48,039 bases of DNA from Myxococcus sp. (GTDB taxonomy: Bacteria > Myxococcota > Myxococcia > Myxococcales > Myxococcaceae), in NCBI GenBank assembly GCA_014879945.1, contig JACSRE010000311.1:1-48039 (forward strand), given 5' to 3'. The stretch's first letter is position 1; each line of letters begins with the position of its first letter. Positions 38,678 through 47,985 of this stretch are shown here, piece after piece. A program made the translations under genes and the position numbers. The notes beneath the pieces were generated by a model. That model saw nothing but the letters and a program-made list of their open reading frames with translations. It did not search any database and was not told the DNA's origin.

Positions 38678-39862
38678 ATGCACCACAGCGAATGGAGTCC
38701 GAAGCCGTTCTTCCGTCATCTCAGCCCGACCGCGCTGATCGAGCTGTGCGCGTGGGCGTCCGACCTTCGACCGGAGGGTCCGGGGAAGCCCTGGGAGCAG
38801 CTCTACCGTGCCTGGGCGCGCCTTCAGCCCGACGTGCGGATGAAGCTCGAGTCGTCGCTGCTCCCGGTCAACGACCTGTCCGTGCCTGAGGCTCGGCCCC
38901 GTCTCACCGAGCTCGCTGCCGCAGTGTGGCCGCGCGGGCAACTGGCCGAGGACAGCCGCTCGTGGAGCTCGCAGGACCTCGCGCTCCGTCTCTTTCTCGC
39001 GTCGCCGGGAGCGTTCCAGCAACTCCATCAGGGCTGGGTGGTCGACTCGCTCCAGCACATGAAGGAGTACGCCGGCCGGTACCCGCTTCGGCCGAAGCCG
39101 AGCGCACAAGCGAAGGCGGAGCTCAAGGACGCGTTGCGCGCGTACCTTCAACGCACCGCTTTCGGACCCCGCTGCCACGTCGAGGACTTCGCGAACGAGG
39201 AGAAGTTCGCGCTCTTCGTGTTCCTCGAGGACGAGCTCAAGCCGACCGACAAGTTCACCGAGAGCGAGGACCTCGAGTCCGTGTGGGAGCGCGAGGTGGT
39301 CCGTCTCGCGGCGGTGTTCGACTACGAGACCAACGTGCTGTCGGTGAAGGCCGCCCACCGCGAGGAGCGCGAGCAACTGCGCGACCTCTTCGCCGAACAC
39401 GTCATGCAGGACCCGCTGTACTTCATCGACGCGTACTCGGCGCCCCGCTACGCCTTCGGGCGCATCGCTGACCCGCGGTTTCACTTCACGCCGATTGCGG
39501 GCAGTGAGGTGGTGGCGGTGACCGTGCAGAAGCTCGTCGTTCACCCCGCCGACGGTGACGTGCGGCGCGTGACGCTCGAGTTCAAGGGGACACCGACGCT
39601 CGAGCAGGTTCGAGCGGGGCTGCAGGCGCACGGGCTGCGCGTGCCCGGAGACACCATCGATGGCGTTCACCTTCGGTTCGTCTTCGAAGGCACCGGGCGT
39701 TCGCGGACTCGGACCGTGAGCCTGTTCAACCCGAACTCGACGAACCTGAGCGACACGCCTCGCGATCGCGTTATCCGTCGGCACCTGAAGGTCTGGGGCT
39801 TCGATGCAAACTCCCGTCGACAGGCTGTGGGCACAGGCCCTCTCCAGGCTGCAGCGCACTGA
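38678..39862 (+). CDS. Unknown protein 3 of XRE/ImmA operon
   Basis: A 394-residue protein, ATG 38678, 63 bases after the protease gene. Mixed alpha/beta; D-P-R-F-H-F-T-P and V-V-A-V-T-V-Q-K-L-V-V-H stretches suggest a beta-rich C-terminal half. No family or catalytic motif recognised. It overlaps the next gene by 59 bases, which argues for co-expression. Confidence 0.75.
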   Translation: MHHSEWSPKPFFRHLSPTALIELCAWASDLRPEGPGKPWEQLYRAWARLQPDVRMKLESSLLPVNDLSVPEARPRLTELAAAVWPRGQLAEDSRSWSSQDLALRLFLASPGAFQQLHQGWVVDSLQHMKEYAGRYPLRPKPSAQAKAELKDALRAYLQRTAFGPRCHVEDFANEEKFALFVFLEDELKPTDKFTESEDLESVWEREVVRLAAVFDYETNVLSVKAAHREEREQLRDLFAEHVMQDPLYFIDAYSAPRYAFGRIADPRFHFTPIAGSEVVAVTVQKLVVHPADGDVRRVTLEFKGTPTLEQVRAGLQAHGLRVPGDTIDGVHLRFVFEGTGRSRTRTVSLFNPNSTNLSDTPRDRVIRRHLKVWGFDANSRRQAVGTGPLQAAAH

Positions 39863-41006
39863 CTCCCCGCGGTTCTCGTTTGCCGAGGTTCGCGGACTCG
39901 GCCTCGAGGCCGATGAACTCATCGGTGGAGGAGCGTTCACCTACGCCGGCTTCGACGCGGTACGCGCCGACTGCGAATGCGGCGTTATGCCGGCGTTCGA
40001 CTTCCAGACCCGAGCGGCCGAGGGGCTGGTGGGGCTCGCGTGCGCGGGTTCGCCGTCGTGCTCCCGCGGGTGGCAGTGGGTTTCGAGGGGCGAGCACGAG
40101 CACGTTCGTACCGATGCACAGGCGGTGTTCTCTGCGATCGCCGGCGCCAACGCGCTTCAACCGATGGCGGCCGCGGTTCCTGAGCCCTTCATTCCAGTCG
40201 GCCGACTGCTCCGCCGCGGGCTCGACATCGCGGTCGTCTGGTGTCGGGTTGCCGGACCGATGCTCCAGGTCCTGGGTCGAGGGCTCTCCGCTTCGCTTCG
40301 CCAGCCAATGATCATCGTTGTTCCCTCGTCGTCGGGGAACGAACGCACCGAAGGCTTCGAGGTCATCTCGCTTCGACATGAAGAGACCACGCGACTCGAT
40401 CTCCTGGCCGGCGTGGAGCGGCTGACTCCGAACCACCGCGAGCGCGTGCTCGAGGATCCGACTCTCGACCTCGACTACGTGAGCGTCCGCTTCGCGACGA
40501 GGCCGGGCGACCGGCATGTGCTCGAGATCAACGGGCACGACTTCGGCGGGTTCCGAAAGAGCGACGTGAAGTTCCTGCGCATGCTGCTGCTGGCGGCCGC
40601 GAGAAAGAACGGGGCGAACGAGGGGTGGATCGACAAGTCGCGCCTCCGAGACGGCGACGACAAGGACCGCGCGCTTGAGCGCATGCGTGAGGAGTTGGTG
40701 ACCTACGACGTGCCCGGCTTGTCGGAGGGCGAGCGGAAGGCGCTCGTTCGTGCACACAAGGGTCAACTGCGCCTTGGCGTGCCTCCTGCGAACATCGAGT
40801 TCGATGCGTCCCTCGCATCGCTCGAGTTCATCGCGCCGACAACCACGCAGACGAAGAGCGGTACAACAAGGGCAACCGCCAAGCAAGCAGAGGGGCTGCA
40901 AAACGCGGGCGTGCTCCTACGCGACTGCCGAAGGCTGACGTTCGCCTCGACATCACCGATGGCCACACCGTTCAGTCATTCGACGTCGCGCATCCGAGGC
41001 CCCTGA
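39804..41006 (+). CDS. Unknown protein 4 of XRE/ImmA operon
   Basis: A 400-residue protein, ATG 39804. The N-terminal half has several Cys (D-C-E-C-G and C-A-G-S-P-S-C), a possible metal site. Around residues 230-300 a winged-helix-like part appears (F-G-G-F-R-K-S-D-V-K-F-L-R-M-L-L-L-A-A). The C-terminus is low-complexity. Not recognised. Ends convergently, overlapping the next minus-strand gene by 31 bases. Confidence 0.72.
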   Translation: MQTPVDRLWAQALSRLQRTDSPRFSFAEVRGLGLEADELIGGGAFTYAGFDAVRADCECGVMPAFDFQTRAAEGLVGLACAGSPSCSRGWQWVSRGEHEHVRTDAQAVFSAIAGANALQPMAAAVPEPFIPVGRLLRRGLDIAVVWCRVAGPMLQVLGRGLSASLRQPMIIVVPSSSGNERTEGFEVISLRHEETTRLDLLAGVERLTPNHRERVLEDPTLDLDYVSVRFATRPGDRHVLEINGHDFGGFRKSDVKFLRMLLLAAARKNGANEGWIDKSRLRDGDDKDRALERMREELVTYDVPGLSEGERKALVRAHKGQLRLGVPPANIEFDASLASLEFIAPTTTQTKSGTTRATAKQAEGLQNAGVLLRDCRRLTFASTSPMATPFSHSTSRIRGP

Positions 41007-41566
41007 AGCAGGCCTGCCCCAATTAGGAACTCATGTCCGACCAGCATCGGTCGATAGGTCATCCCGACAACTTCATCAGCCTGCTTGAGCAAGACCGATC
41101 CCAGCCTCTCGGGGATTCCTTGCACAAGCGCGATGGTCGTCAGAAGGGATGCGTCAACGATCTCCATGCTTGGAAGTGTGAGCCACGCATGCACGTTGAT
41201 GTCGGCGGCATGGTGTCCCGCGGTGAGCGATTTCGAAATAAACGCGTCGTCGAAGCGAAAAATGCCGTGGTCGGTGCCGTCGTCGATCCATCCCAGCGTG
41301 AAGTGAGCGGAACACCCCAGCCAGGCGCTGACCACGGGGCGAAGGCGGAGGTGAAGCGCAAGGCACTGCGCGGCAAGATCAGCGACGCTCAGAGGACCCA
41401 GGACCCGGAGCATCACCGTTGGAAACTCTGCACAACGCTCATCGGTGAGGTATCTCAGTTTCCCTGAGTTCCACGAGACTCCGCACTCCAAACCCGGATC
41501 GAGGCCAAAGCGCCGCGTGCGCTCGATCGCCGCCTTCCACTCTGTGGCGTAGGTTCCAGCACTCAT
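40976..41566 (-). CDS. Hypothetical protein downstream of primase-helicase
   Basis: About 196 residues from ATG 41566 (TTG 41599 in frame adds 11). Contains conserved-looking C-S-A-H-F-T-L-G-W-I-D-D-G-T-D and H-A-W-L-T-L-P-S segments. No family recognised. Last gene of the minus-strand replication operon. Confidence 0.65.
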   Translation of the reverse strand: MSAGTYATEWKAAIERTRRFGLDPGLECGVSWNSGKLRYLTDERCAEFPTVMLRVLGPLSVADLAAQCLALHLRLRPVVSAWLGCSAHFTLGWIDDGTDHGIFRFDDAFISKSLTAGHHAADINVHAWLTLPSMEIVDASLLTTIALVQGIPERLGSVLLKQADEVVGMTYRPMLVGHEFLIGAGLLQGPRMRDVE

Positions 41567-41586
41567 CACCAGAACACGAAGATATG

Positions 41587-44508
41587 TCAGTCGAGCCAAC
41601 GTGAGGGCGACTTCAGACCTGTCTGCCCCCCAAGCTCGCTCTCACTGTCAGAACGCGGGAAGTCGTCGGCGCTGATGCCGGTGATCTTCCCCAAGTCGAG
41701 GAGAGCAGCGCGTCGACGTGAATCGCGTCCGTCAAACGTGACCCGTTCGCTCTCCGCCACCACGAAGCCGCCCTGCTTTTTGTTCTCGGTGATGAGCCGG
41801 CGCAGAGCCTTCAGGTCGACGACCTCTCCCTGGTAGTCGATGCGTTTGCAGTGGGCGCGAAACGCGTCGTACGAACTCTCGAGGTGTACCGCGAGGCGTC
41901 CCTCGTCGAAGACGTAGTGGACCCGGTGCTTGAGGTGCCCCTGCACGGCCATCACGCCCAACATCTCGAGGAAGTGGTCGAGCGCGTTCTTCACCCCGTG
42001 GTCGGTCTCCAACACGTCGGCGATGACGGCGTCGACCGCGGCCGCGACTCCGAGGTCGTCGGGGAGCTCGCAGCCGCAGGCCGTCGCGAACTCCTCGAAC
42101 AGATGAACGCCGAGCAGCATCGCCGTGAGGTTCTCGACGATGCGGATCGGTACCTTCCGGTCGCCGAGCAGCGCCTGTGTCACTGAGCGCGCGAGCTCGA
42201 GGTCGGTCTCGAAGTCGCGACCGAGACAGAACTGGATGTACCTCGGAGCAAACAGCGCCAGGTCGACCGCCCGGAGTTCGCGGTGCGCGTGCTGGTACCC
42301 AGCCTTCTCCCGAAGCGTCGTCTTCTCCGGGTTCGAGGTCAGGATGCGCTCGAGCAGCGCGGCCTCCGTCGGTCGCGTCTCGCCCGCGACGCAGACCGGC
42401 GCCTGCAGGTGGTAGCTGTTCACCTTCAGGTCGGGCCTGCCCCGCTCCTCGGTTTCGCCGCGGTAGAGCCGACGCAGGTACCGGTGAAGCGTGTTCAGCC
42501 GGTGCTTCTGCATGTCGTACGGCTTGTACTCGTCGATGAAGACCGGCACCGAGCGCGTCGACGTCAGCAACTTCAAGAGCGCAAACTCGGTCTCGGTCGC
42601 GCTGTAGGGCTCCGCGTCGCGAACTCCGAAGAGCGGCCACATGATGTCGATGCAGAGGCTCGACTTGCCCGAGCCCTGCGTGCCCCAGATGAACAACGAG
42701 GGGAACGAACCGACAGCCTTCATGAAACTCGCCTTCAGCGGCGTCGCGAAGAACCACCCGAGCACAGGGAGGATGACCGCCGGCGTGTTCACCTGCGGCA
42801 GGTAGCGGAACACCACACGCGCGATGGATAGGAAGGTCTCGTCGTCGGTCGGCATGTACGAGAGACGCTTGTCGAGCGACGCGCCGCTCGGGACGTAGAC
42901 CACCGGCGGAGGGTCGACGAAGCCGGTCTTGTCGATGGCGCACTCGGGGCCAAGCCAGAGGTGCTGGTCGCCCTTTCGGTAGTCGCCGAGCATGCTCGAG
43001 CCCTTTCGGCGGGGAACCGGCCGACGAGCCAACACTCGAAGCAGTCCCTGGACGTTGTTGTCGCTCCCGGTCCACTGCAGGTCTGCCGATGGCAGTTGGC
43101 GAATCAGGTCTCGCTTCGAATGGAAGGCCGAGAGCGGCAGGCGCAGCGGCACCGTCGTGCCCCGGTCGGTGAGGGCATCGCCGACGATGATTTCTCCGTC
43201 ATCAGTCGCGATGCGGCTCGTCGGCGAGATGGTGAACGAGGAGACGACCTTCGACTCTCCCCGCGCGGTGAGCGTGTAGTAGCAGCGCGCGTCTTCGATG
43301 ATCTCTCCCTCGATGGCGTCGTCGCGGCCCTCGTCCTCGTCATCGCGCTCATCGGTCCGCAGCTTCCGTGGAGGTGCTGGTGGCGTTTTCGGCGACGAAA
43401 GCTGCGGGAGGTCGCAGCGGGTCACGGACTCCTGGCAGAGGCCCAGTTTGCGGAGCGCCTGACACGGAGGGGCGATGGCTCCGGTCTTGTCGGCGGTCGC
43501 CTGAATCTTCTCCCACGCCTTGCGCACGTAGCCGGGTCCATCACGACCGCCGAGCTTGCCCAGTCCGCGCCGGTCGTACTCGAGGATGAGCTCGGTCACC
43601 TCGTCGAGCCCGAGTCCTTTGTGCGCGAAGAAGCGCACCATGTTGAAGATGGCGAGGCTCCGGTCCTCAGCGCCCTCCTGCCAGAGCTTTCGAACGGCTG
43701 GACACATGTCGACCGGGTTCGCCCAGTCGTATTGCCCGTCGGCTGTCCGCCGCGCCTTGCTTGTCGTCTTCGGTGCGAGCAGCGGGAGCGTCGACGCCAG
43801 CTTGCGGAGTCGAGCCATGAGCCGTGGGTCTTCGAGTCGCTCGTACGGGCTCCGCCACTCGCTGACGCGATGCGGGCGATCGCCACGCCCGTCGCCCTTG
43901 TGACTGACGGTGCCGATGACCTTGATGATGCGCGCAGCGTCGTGGATCGAATCGACGTGGACCTGCGCTGTCTGGAAGCGCGCGCGCAACTCGGCTTCGA
44001 ACGCCTTGAGCCCGCGCTGGAGTTCTTCGTCAATCGGCGTTGCGGGAAGCGCGAACCAGAGCTGAGCCCCGTTCCCGCTCATCATCAGCCGCGGCGGCGC
44101 CAGCCCCTCCTCGATGCACCAGTCCACGGCGAGCTCTGCGGCCTGGACCGCCTGGAGCAACTCGGCTTCGGTGCTCGCGGTGTCCTTGGGTCGGACCGGG
44201 TCGAGGTCGATGACGGTCGCCGTGAGAACCTCGAGGTCCTTCTTCGTCGCGCCGGCGTGCAGCGGCCGAATCGCGTTCCGAGCCGTCGCAAGTAAGCGTC
44301 TGGGGCGAGGTTGAATGCCGACGTAGACGTTGGCGCTCGCGTTGCTCCGGGCGCACTCGCGAACGAACGATTCCTCATCATCAAAGAAGCCGATACCGAC
44401 GACTCCACCGCCTGGCCGAATGACGCGAACCTCCGACACGCCGTGCGCTGCATGAGCGAGCCAGCGCCAGGTCGCGCGAATGGCGTCGAGGTTCGGGGCA
44501 AGGCTCAT
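41587..44508 (-). CDS. Primase-helicase of mobile element (AEP-like N-terminus)
   Basis: A 973-residue replication protein. N-terminal part resembles archaeo-eukaryotic primases: D-L-D (Asp101/Asp103) in T-V-I-D-L-D-P, S-G-N-G-A-Q-L-W-F-A-L-P, and a basic A-A-R-I-I-K-V-I-G-T-V-S-H-K-G stretch near 190-205. A Cys-containing C-x6-C-x5-C-type linker (about 370) may bind zinc. The C-terminal half is a AAA+ helicase-like ATPase with Walker A W-G-T-Q-G-S-G-K-S near residue 608 and F-I-D-E-Y acting as Walker B. Such proteins prime and unwind DNA in phages, plasmids and ICEs. ATG 44508 overlaps the helicase stop (ATGA). Confidence 0.83.
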   Translation of the reverse strand: MSLAPNLDAIRATWRWLAHAAHGVSEVRVIRPGGGVVGIGFFDDEESFVRECARSNASANVYVGIQPRPRRLLATARNAIRPLHAGATKKDLEVLTATVIDLDPVRPKDTASTEAELLQAVQAAELAVDWCIEEGLAPPRLMMSGNGAQLWFALPATPIDEELQRGLKAFEAELRARFQTAQVHVDSIHDAARIIKVIGTVSHKGDGRGDRPHRVSEWRSPYERLEDPRLMARLRKLASTLPLLAPKTTSKARRTADGQYDWANPVDMCPAVRKLWQEGAEDRSLAIFNMVRFFAHKGLGLDEVTELILEYDRRGLGKLGGRDGPGYVRKAWEKIQATADKTGAIAPPCQALRKLGLCQESVTRCDLPQLSSPKTPPAPPRKLRTDERDDEDEGRDDAIEGEIIEDARCYYTLTARGESKVVSSFTISPTSRIATDDGEIIVGDALTDRGTTVPLRLPLSAFHSKRDLIRQLPSADLQWTGSDNNVQGLLRVLARRPVPRRKGSSMLGDYRKGDQHLWLGPECAIDKTGFVDPPPVVYVPSGASLDKRLSYMPTDDETFLSIARVVFRYLPQVNTPAVILPVLGWFFATPLKASFMKAVGSFPSLFIWGTQGSGKSSLCIDIMWPLFGVRDAEPYSATETEFALLKLLTSTRSVPVFIDEYKPYDMQKHRLNTLHRYLRRLYRGETEERGRPDLKVNSYHLQAPVCVAGETRPTEAALLERILTSNPEKTTLREKAGYQHAHRELRAVDLALFAPRYIQFCLGRDFETDLELARSVTQALLGDRKVPIRIVENLTAMLLGVHLFEEFATACGCELPDDLGVAAAVDAVIADVLETDHGVKNALDHFLEMLGVMAVQGHLKHRVHYVFDEGRLAVHLESSYDAFRAHCKRIDYQGEVVDLKALRRLITENKKQGGFVVAESERVTFDGRDSRRRAALLDLGKITGISADDFPRSDSESELGGQTGLKSPSRWLD

Positions 44509-45929
44509 GGCGCCCTCAGCTCGGACGCCGCGATGCCCAGCACCTCGGAATAGAGGCGCCGACGCTCGAGGTGGTGCCGTCGAAGGATAGGCACTCGCTT
44601 GTCCACGAAGTCGAAGAGCACCGGCGCCGCCTTCGACGGGTGCGGACGCATGAGCCTGCCGAGGCGTTGAATGGTGCGCGCGCGCGAACGCCCGGGGAAC
44701 GCGAGGAACACTCGAGAGAGCCGCGGCAGGTCGAGCCCTTCGTCAGCCAGGCTCGTCGCCACGAGGACCTGCAGTCGACCCCCGCGTGCGTCGTCGAGGA
44801 GCGCTTTCCGTTGCTCGCGAGTGACCTTTCCTGTCAGGGCGGAGGCGCGGATGCCGGCAGCGCGCACAGACTGCGCGAGGTGTTCGCAGTGGTCGACGCG
44901 GCCTGAGAGGACCAGGCAGGTGTTGCCCTCGGTCGCCTCGCGCACCACCGACTCGACGACGAGGCTGTTCCTCGGGACATCGGCGGCGATGGCGCTCAGC
45001 AACCGCGAGTAGTCCCTCGCCGAGCGGTACTGGAAGGTGAAGCTCGTCGAGACGGTGCGAATCAACGGCACGGTGAGCACTCCCGCGGCCACCAATTCGT
45101 CGTGGGTGACAACCAGGAGCGGTCTTCCAAGGAAGAGCTCGAGGAGCGGCGTCAGACCGTCCTCCCGCTCAGGAGTCGCGGTGAGGCCGAGCCGGTAGCG
45201 CGCCGGGCAAAGGTCGACGACGGCGTGAAAGGTGCTGGCAGCCACGTGATGCGCCTCATCGAGAATCAGCAGGCCGAACTTCGACAGGAACGACTCGAGC
45301 TCAGCGCTCGGCCACTGAACCAACGCCTGGATGAGGGCGACGGTGATCGGCCCCTCGGAAACCTCGCCTGCGCCCACCAGACCCGCGCTCACTCCCAGCC
45401 GCTCAAGGGCTTCGCTGCGCCACTGCTCCGCGAGGTCGTGGGTGTGCACGAGGACGAGCGCTGGCGTCTTGAGGCGGGTGATGGCCCCGAGCGCGACGCG
45501 AGTCTTCCCGCCTCCGCAGGGAAGCACGACGGTCCCCTGCGTCACCGTAGCGAGCGAGTCGACCGCGCGTGATTGGTAGGCGCGCAGCGGAACGGTCGGA
45601 AGCTCGAGCCGCTCACGAGGCAGCACCCGCGCGTCGTCGAACGTCAGCTTGAGCCCAGCGCGGTCCGCCTCGCGCCGGAGCACATGAACGGCGCCACGCG
45701 GCAGCCGCACTCGCCCCTCTCGTTCCTCGAGGAAGCACATCAGCGCGTCGTCTGTGCGAGCGAGCCGGAGTCGTGCCCGAACTCGAACCTGCGGGTTCTC
45801 TAACGACAACGCCCGGCGCAGGCGCTCGACGAACTTCGCCGAGACCTGGCCGGACTCGAAGCTCAAACCCGCGTCGACTCGAACACGCACGGGACTCACC
45901 TCGGCGAGGCGTCGGCCGTCTTCAGGCAA
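44505..45929 (-). CDS. SF2 helicase, XPB/UvsW-like
   Basis: A 474-residue DEAD/DEAH helicase. Motifs: R-A-Y-Q (Q-like), Walker A P-C-G-G-G-K-T (137-143), D-E-A-H (224-227), L-T-A-T-P, and motif VI T-I-Q-R-L-G-R-L-M-R. The small size and layout match XPB/Rad25-like or T4 UvsW helicases of mobile elements. Starts at TTG 45929, overlapping the stop of the ssDNA-binding-like gene; GTG 45902 is an alternative. Part of a coupled replication operon. Confidence 0.87.
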   Translation of the reverse strand: MPEDGRRLAEVSPVRVRVDAGLSFESGQVSAKFVERLRRALSLENPQVRVRARLRLARTDDALMCFLEEREGRVRLPRGAVHVLRREADRAGLKLTFDDARVLPRERLELPTVPLRAYQSRAVDSLATVTQGTVVLPCGGGKTRVALGAITRLKTPALVLVHTHDLAEQWRSEALERLGVSAGLVGAGEVSEGPITVALIQALVQWPSAELESFLSKFGLLILDEAHHVAASTFHAVVDLCPARYRLGLTATPEREDGLTPLLELFLGRPLLVVTHDELVAAGVLTVPLIRTVSTSFTFQYRSARDYSRLLSAIAADVPRNSLVVESVVREATEGNTCLVLSGRVDHCEHLAQSVRAAGIRASALTGKVTREQRKALLDDARGGRLQVLVATSLADEGLDLPRLSRVFLAFPGRSRARTIQRLGRLMRPHPSKAAPVLFDFVDKRVPILRRHHLERRRLYSEVLGIAASELRAP

Positions 45930-46644
45930 ACGGGTCGACCTCGACCGGCGTGGTCGCTGGAGCGTCGAACTCCGCGACGAGCTTCTCGATGAAGGCCTTC
46001 GCGCGCTCCCACTGGGCAGCCGGCAGGTCCTTGATGCGCTTGATGCCGAAATGCTCGAGGAAGCGGTCGACCGCCTGGCGCGGCATCGTCTTGAGCTGGG
46101 TGACGATGGCCGTCGCCAGCTTCGGGTCGATGGGCCCCTCGGGCGCGGCCTCGTCCGACTCCGGCTCCTTCTCGAGCTCGCCGGCGTACAGCTTCGGCAG
46201 GTCGAGCAACTCGACGGCCTGGAAGGACTTGCGCTCCTCGGCGGTCAGCTGCCGCTCGGGGAGAATGGAGTAGGTCGTCTTCGGGTCCTTCGCCGCGCCG
46301 TGGCGCTGCACCTCGAAGGCCCACTTCTCAAGGCCGTACTTCTCGCGCACGCGCACGAGGTCCTTGAAGAACATGACGCCCTGCTCGAGCACCTTCACCT
46401 CGCCCGTCTCGGGGAGCGCCACGTTGTACGCGACGCGCAGCGACACCTTGTGACCGGCCGCCCGCACCGCGTCGTCCGCGGGAACGTACTTGCCGTCGAC
46501 GAAGCTGACCTCCCGCGGGTACGGCTCGCCGAGGAACACGACCACCGCCTTGTCCTCGTCGTTCGCGAGCTTGAGCCAGGTGCTCGAGTCCGCGTCGTGC
46601 TTCTTCGCCATCTCTTCGGTCTGCTCCCACATGTTCGTCGCCAT
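45922..46644 (-). CDS. Candidate single-stranded DNA-binding protein
   Basis: A 240-residue protein, ATG 46644 with AAGGAGA upstream. N-terminal about 140 residues are beta-rich (V-V-V-F-L-G-E-P-Y-P-R-E-V-S-F-V-D-G-K-Y), compatible with an OB fold. A helical acidic middle follows, and the C-terminus is V-E-V-D-P-F-A, resembling the acidic-Pro-Phe tip by which SSB proteins dock partners. Gene position between sigma-like gene and helicase supports a replication role. I cannot assign the family by eye, so the SSB call is inference. Confidence 0.55.
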   Translation of the reverse strand: MATNMWEQTEEMAKKHDADSSTWLKLANDEDKAVVVFLGEPYPREVSFVDGKYVPADDAVRAAGHKVSLRVAYNVALPETGEVKVLEQGVMFFKDLVRVREKYGLEKWAFEVQRHGAAKDPKTTYSILPERQLTAEERKSFQAVELLDLPKLYAGELEKEPESDEAAPEGPIDPKLATAIVTQLKTMPRQAVDRFLEHFGIKRIKDLPAAQWERAKAFIEKLVAEFDAPATTPVEVDPFA

Positions 46645-46647
46645 GGT

Positions 46648-46905
46648 TCAGCTCTCCTTGGTGGTGTTGCGGTTGGGGGTGGTCCGCTCGCGCCGGTACA
46701 CGGCGAAGAGCGGAGTTCCGTCGGAGGCGTCGCCCGCCTCCTCGAGGTGAAAGTCGGCGCCGAGGTCGACGACCTGCTCGATTTCCCAGCGTCGAAAGAG
46801 CCCGGGGAGGCGAACGAAGTCCTCGTCTTCGGAGAGGCGTGTTCGCGCTGCGTCAGGGTGTTCCGTCTGCATCGTTGGTGGCTCCAGCTCGGGTGTTGGT
46901 CTCAA
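46648..46905 (-). CDS. Small hypothetical protein
   Basis: An 85-residue protein (Met12 at 46872 is an alternative start). Contains L-P-G-L-F-R-R-W-E-I-E-Q-V-V-D-L-G and F-A-V-Y-R-R. Packed between coupled genes (4-base overlap with the sigma-like gene, 3 bases before the next start). No family recognised. Confidence 0.6.
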   Translation of the reverse strand: MRPTPELEPPTMQTEHPDAARTRLSEDEDFVRLPGLFRRWEIEQVVDLGADFHLEEAGDASDGTPLFAVYRRERTTPNRNTTKES

Positions 46906-47687
46906 ACGCGTGGGGACGCCGCCGCCTGGGACAGCGCTCGAACGAGGTGCGGGCGAACTCGACGCAGCGCGCGTTGGAAGCGCTTCCTCGCGGCGTCGTG
47001 GGAAAGACCCAGACGAGTGCCCGCCTCCCGCTGCGTCTCTTCGAGGACGGCCACCGCAATCAGCAACTCGGCATCGTCACCGGCGACGGCGCGGAGCCAG
47101 TCCCGGAGCGAACTGGTCTCCTCGTCGTCAGACACGGACGGCGGCAAGCCCAGGACCGAGCCGGTCGAGAGCGTCAACTCGACAGCGGCCTCGGCTTCGG
47201 CCTGGCCGGCGCCCTCTTGAATGCGCTGCGCTCCCGCCCAGAAGCGCTTCCTCGCGGCCATCACGTCGCGCTCCGTGCTTCGAACGAGTGTCGCCGCCAC
47301 CCGCGTGACGTTCGTGAGGTTGAGGCGCTCGACGAGGGCGACGAAGGCGCTGGCCAATTCCGAGACCAGTTCGTCGGGGTCGCAGAAGTACTTGAGCCGT
47401 CGCCGATAGACCGCGTCGAGGCCGGGCCAGAGGCCGAGCCACAGAAGCGTCGTCGCGAGGTCGCGGTGCTGTCGTCGTTGCGCGAGGTGTACGAGCAGGC
47501 CGAGCAGCCGGTCCTTCTCGTCGAGGTCGCCCTCGTGACGATGCAGGTACGCGATGACGCGGCCCGGGTCGCTGAACGCCGCGAGGAGCGCGTGATGTCG
47601 TTTCGCTTCATGGAACTCCAGGTCGAACTGCAGGGAACGAACTGCTGCACGGAGGCTCGAGTGGAGAGCCGCCCAACGCGCGCGCAT
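46902..47687 (-). CDS. Sigma-70-family-like factor of mobile element
   Basis: A 261-residue protein. The C-terminal 50 residues (A-V-L-E-E-T-Q-R-E-A-G-T-R-L-G-L-S-H-D-A-A-R-K-R-F-Q-R-A-L-R-R-V-R) look like sigma region 4 of ECF-type factors; the middle (about residues 70-150) has region-2-like character. May direct transcription of element genes. The reading is moderate: it could also be a sigma-like HTH regulator without core-binding ability. Confidence 0.65.
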   Translation of the reverse strand: MRARWAALHSSLRAAVRSLQFDLEFHEAKRHHALLAAFSDPGRVIAYLHRHEGDLDEKDRLLGLLVHLAQRRQHRDLATTLLWLGLWPGLDAVYRRRLKYFCDPDELVSELASAFVALVERLNLTNVTRVAATLVRSTERDVMAARKRFWAGAQRIQEGAGQAEAEAAVELTLSTGSVLGLPPSVSDDEETSSLRDWLRAVAGDDAELLIAVAVLEETQREAGTRLGLSHDAARKRFQRALRRVRPHLVRALSQAAASPRV

Positions 47688-47778
47688 GACGCGCCGCCTT
47701 CCCGGCCGGCGTCAGGGCGCTCGATGGGGCCGAATCAGGGCGTCGTGCGCTCGGTGGGAATGTGGTGGGGCGCGGAGG

Positions 47779-47985
47779 TCAGGCCGCGGTCTGCGGGGCG
47801 AACGCGCGCGACGGGGACGTCACGACGCTCAGCGTCTTGCAGCGGTAGCAGGTGATGGAGACGGTGAACTGGCCGCCGGTGATGGTGGCCTGCAGGTCGC
47901 CGCGGCGAATGCAGAGGCCCCCGGCGTCATGCTTCGCCAGGAGGGCGTGGCACTGCTTGCAGCGGAAGTCGGTCGTCGAACCCAT
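47779..47985 (-). CDS. Com-like zinc-finger protein
   Basis: A 68-residue protein with R-C-K-Q-C-H-A-L-L-A-K (Cys9, Cys12) and I-T-C-Y-R-C-K-T-L (Cys46, Cys49), the two knuckles of the phage Mu Com family. Com in Mu is an RNA-binding translational activator of mom. GAGGAG precedes the ATG at 47985. First gene of the visible operon, with 91 bases to the sigma-like gene. Confidence 0.78.
   Translation of the reverse strand: MGSTTDFRCKQCHALLAKHDAGGLCIRRGDLQATITGGQFTVSITCYRCKTLSVVTSPSRAFAPQTAA

Noticed and set aside
42961-44295. 444-codon plus-strand open frame opposite the primase-helicase
   Set aside because: Shadow of the minus-strand primase-helicase, which has recognisable motifs and coupled neighbours.
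45754-47220. 488-codon plus-strand open frame
   Set aside because: Spans several coupled minus-strand genes antisense; no start region or motif.
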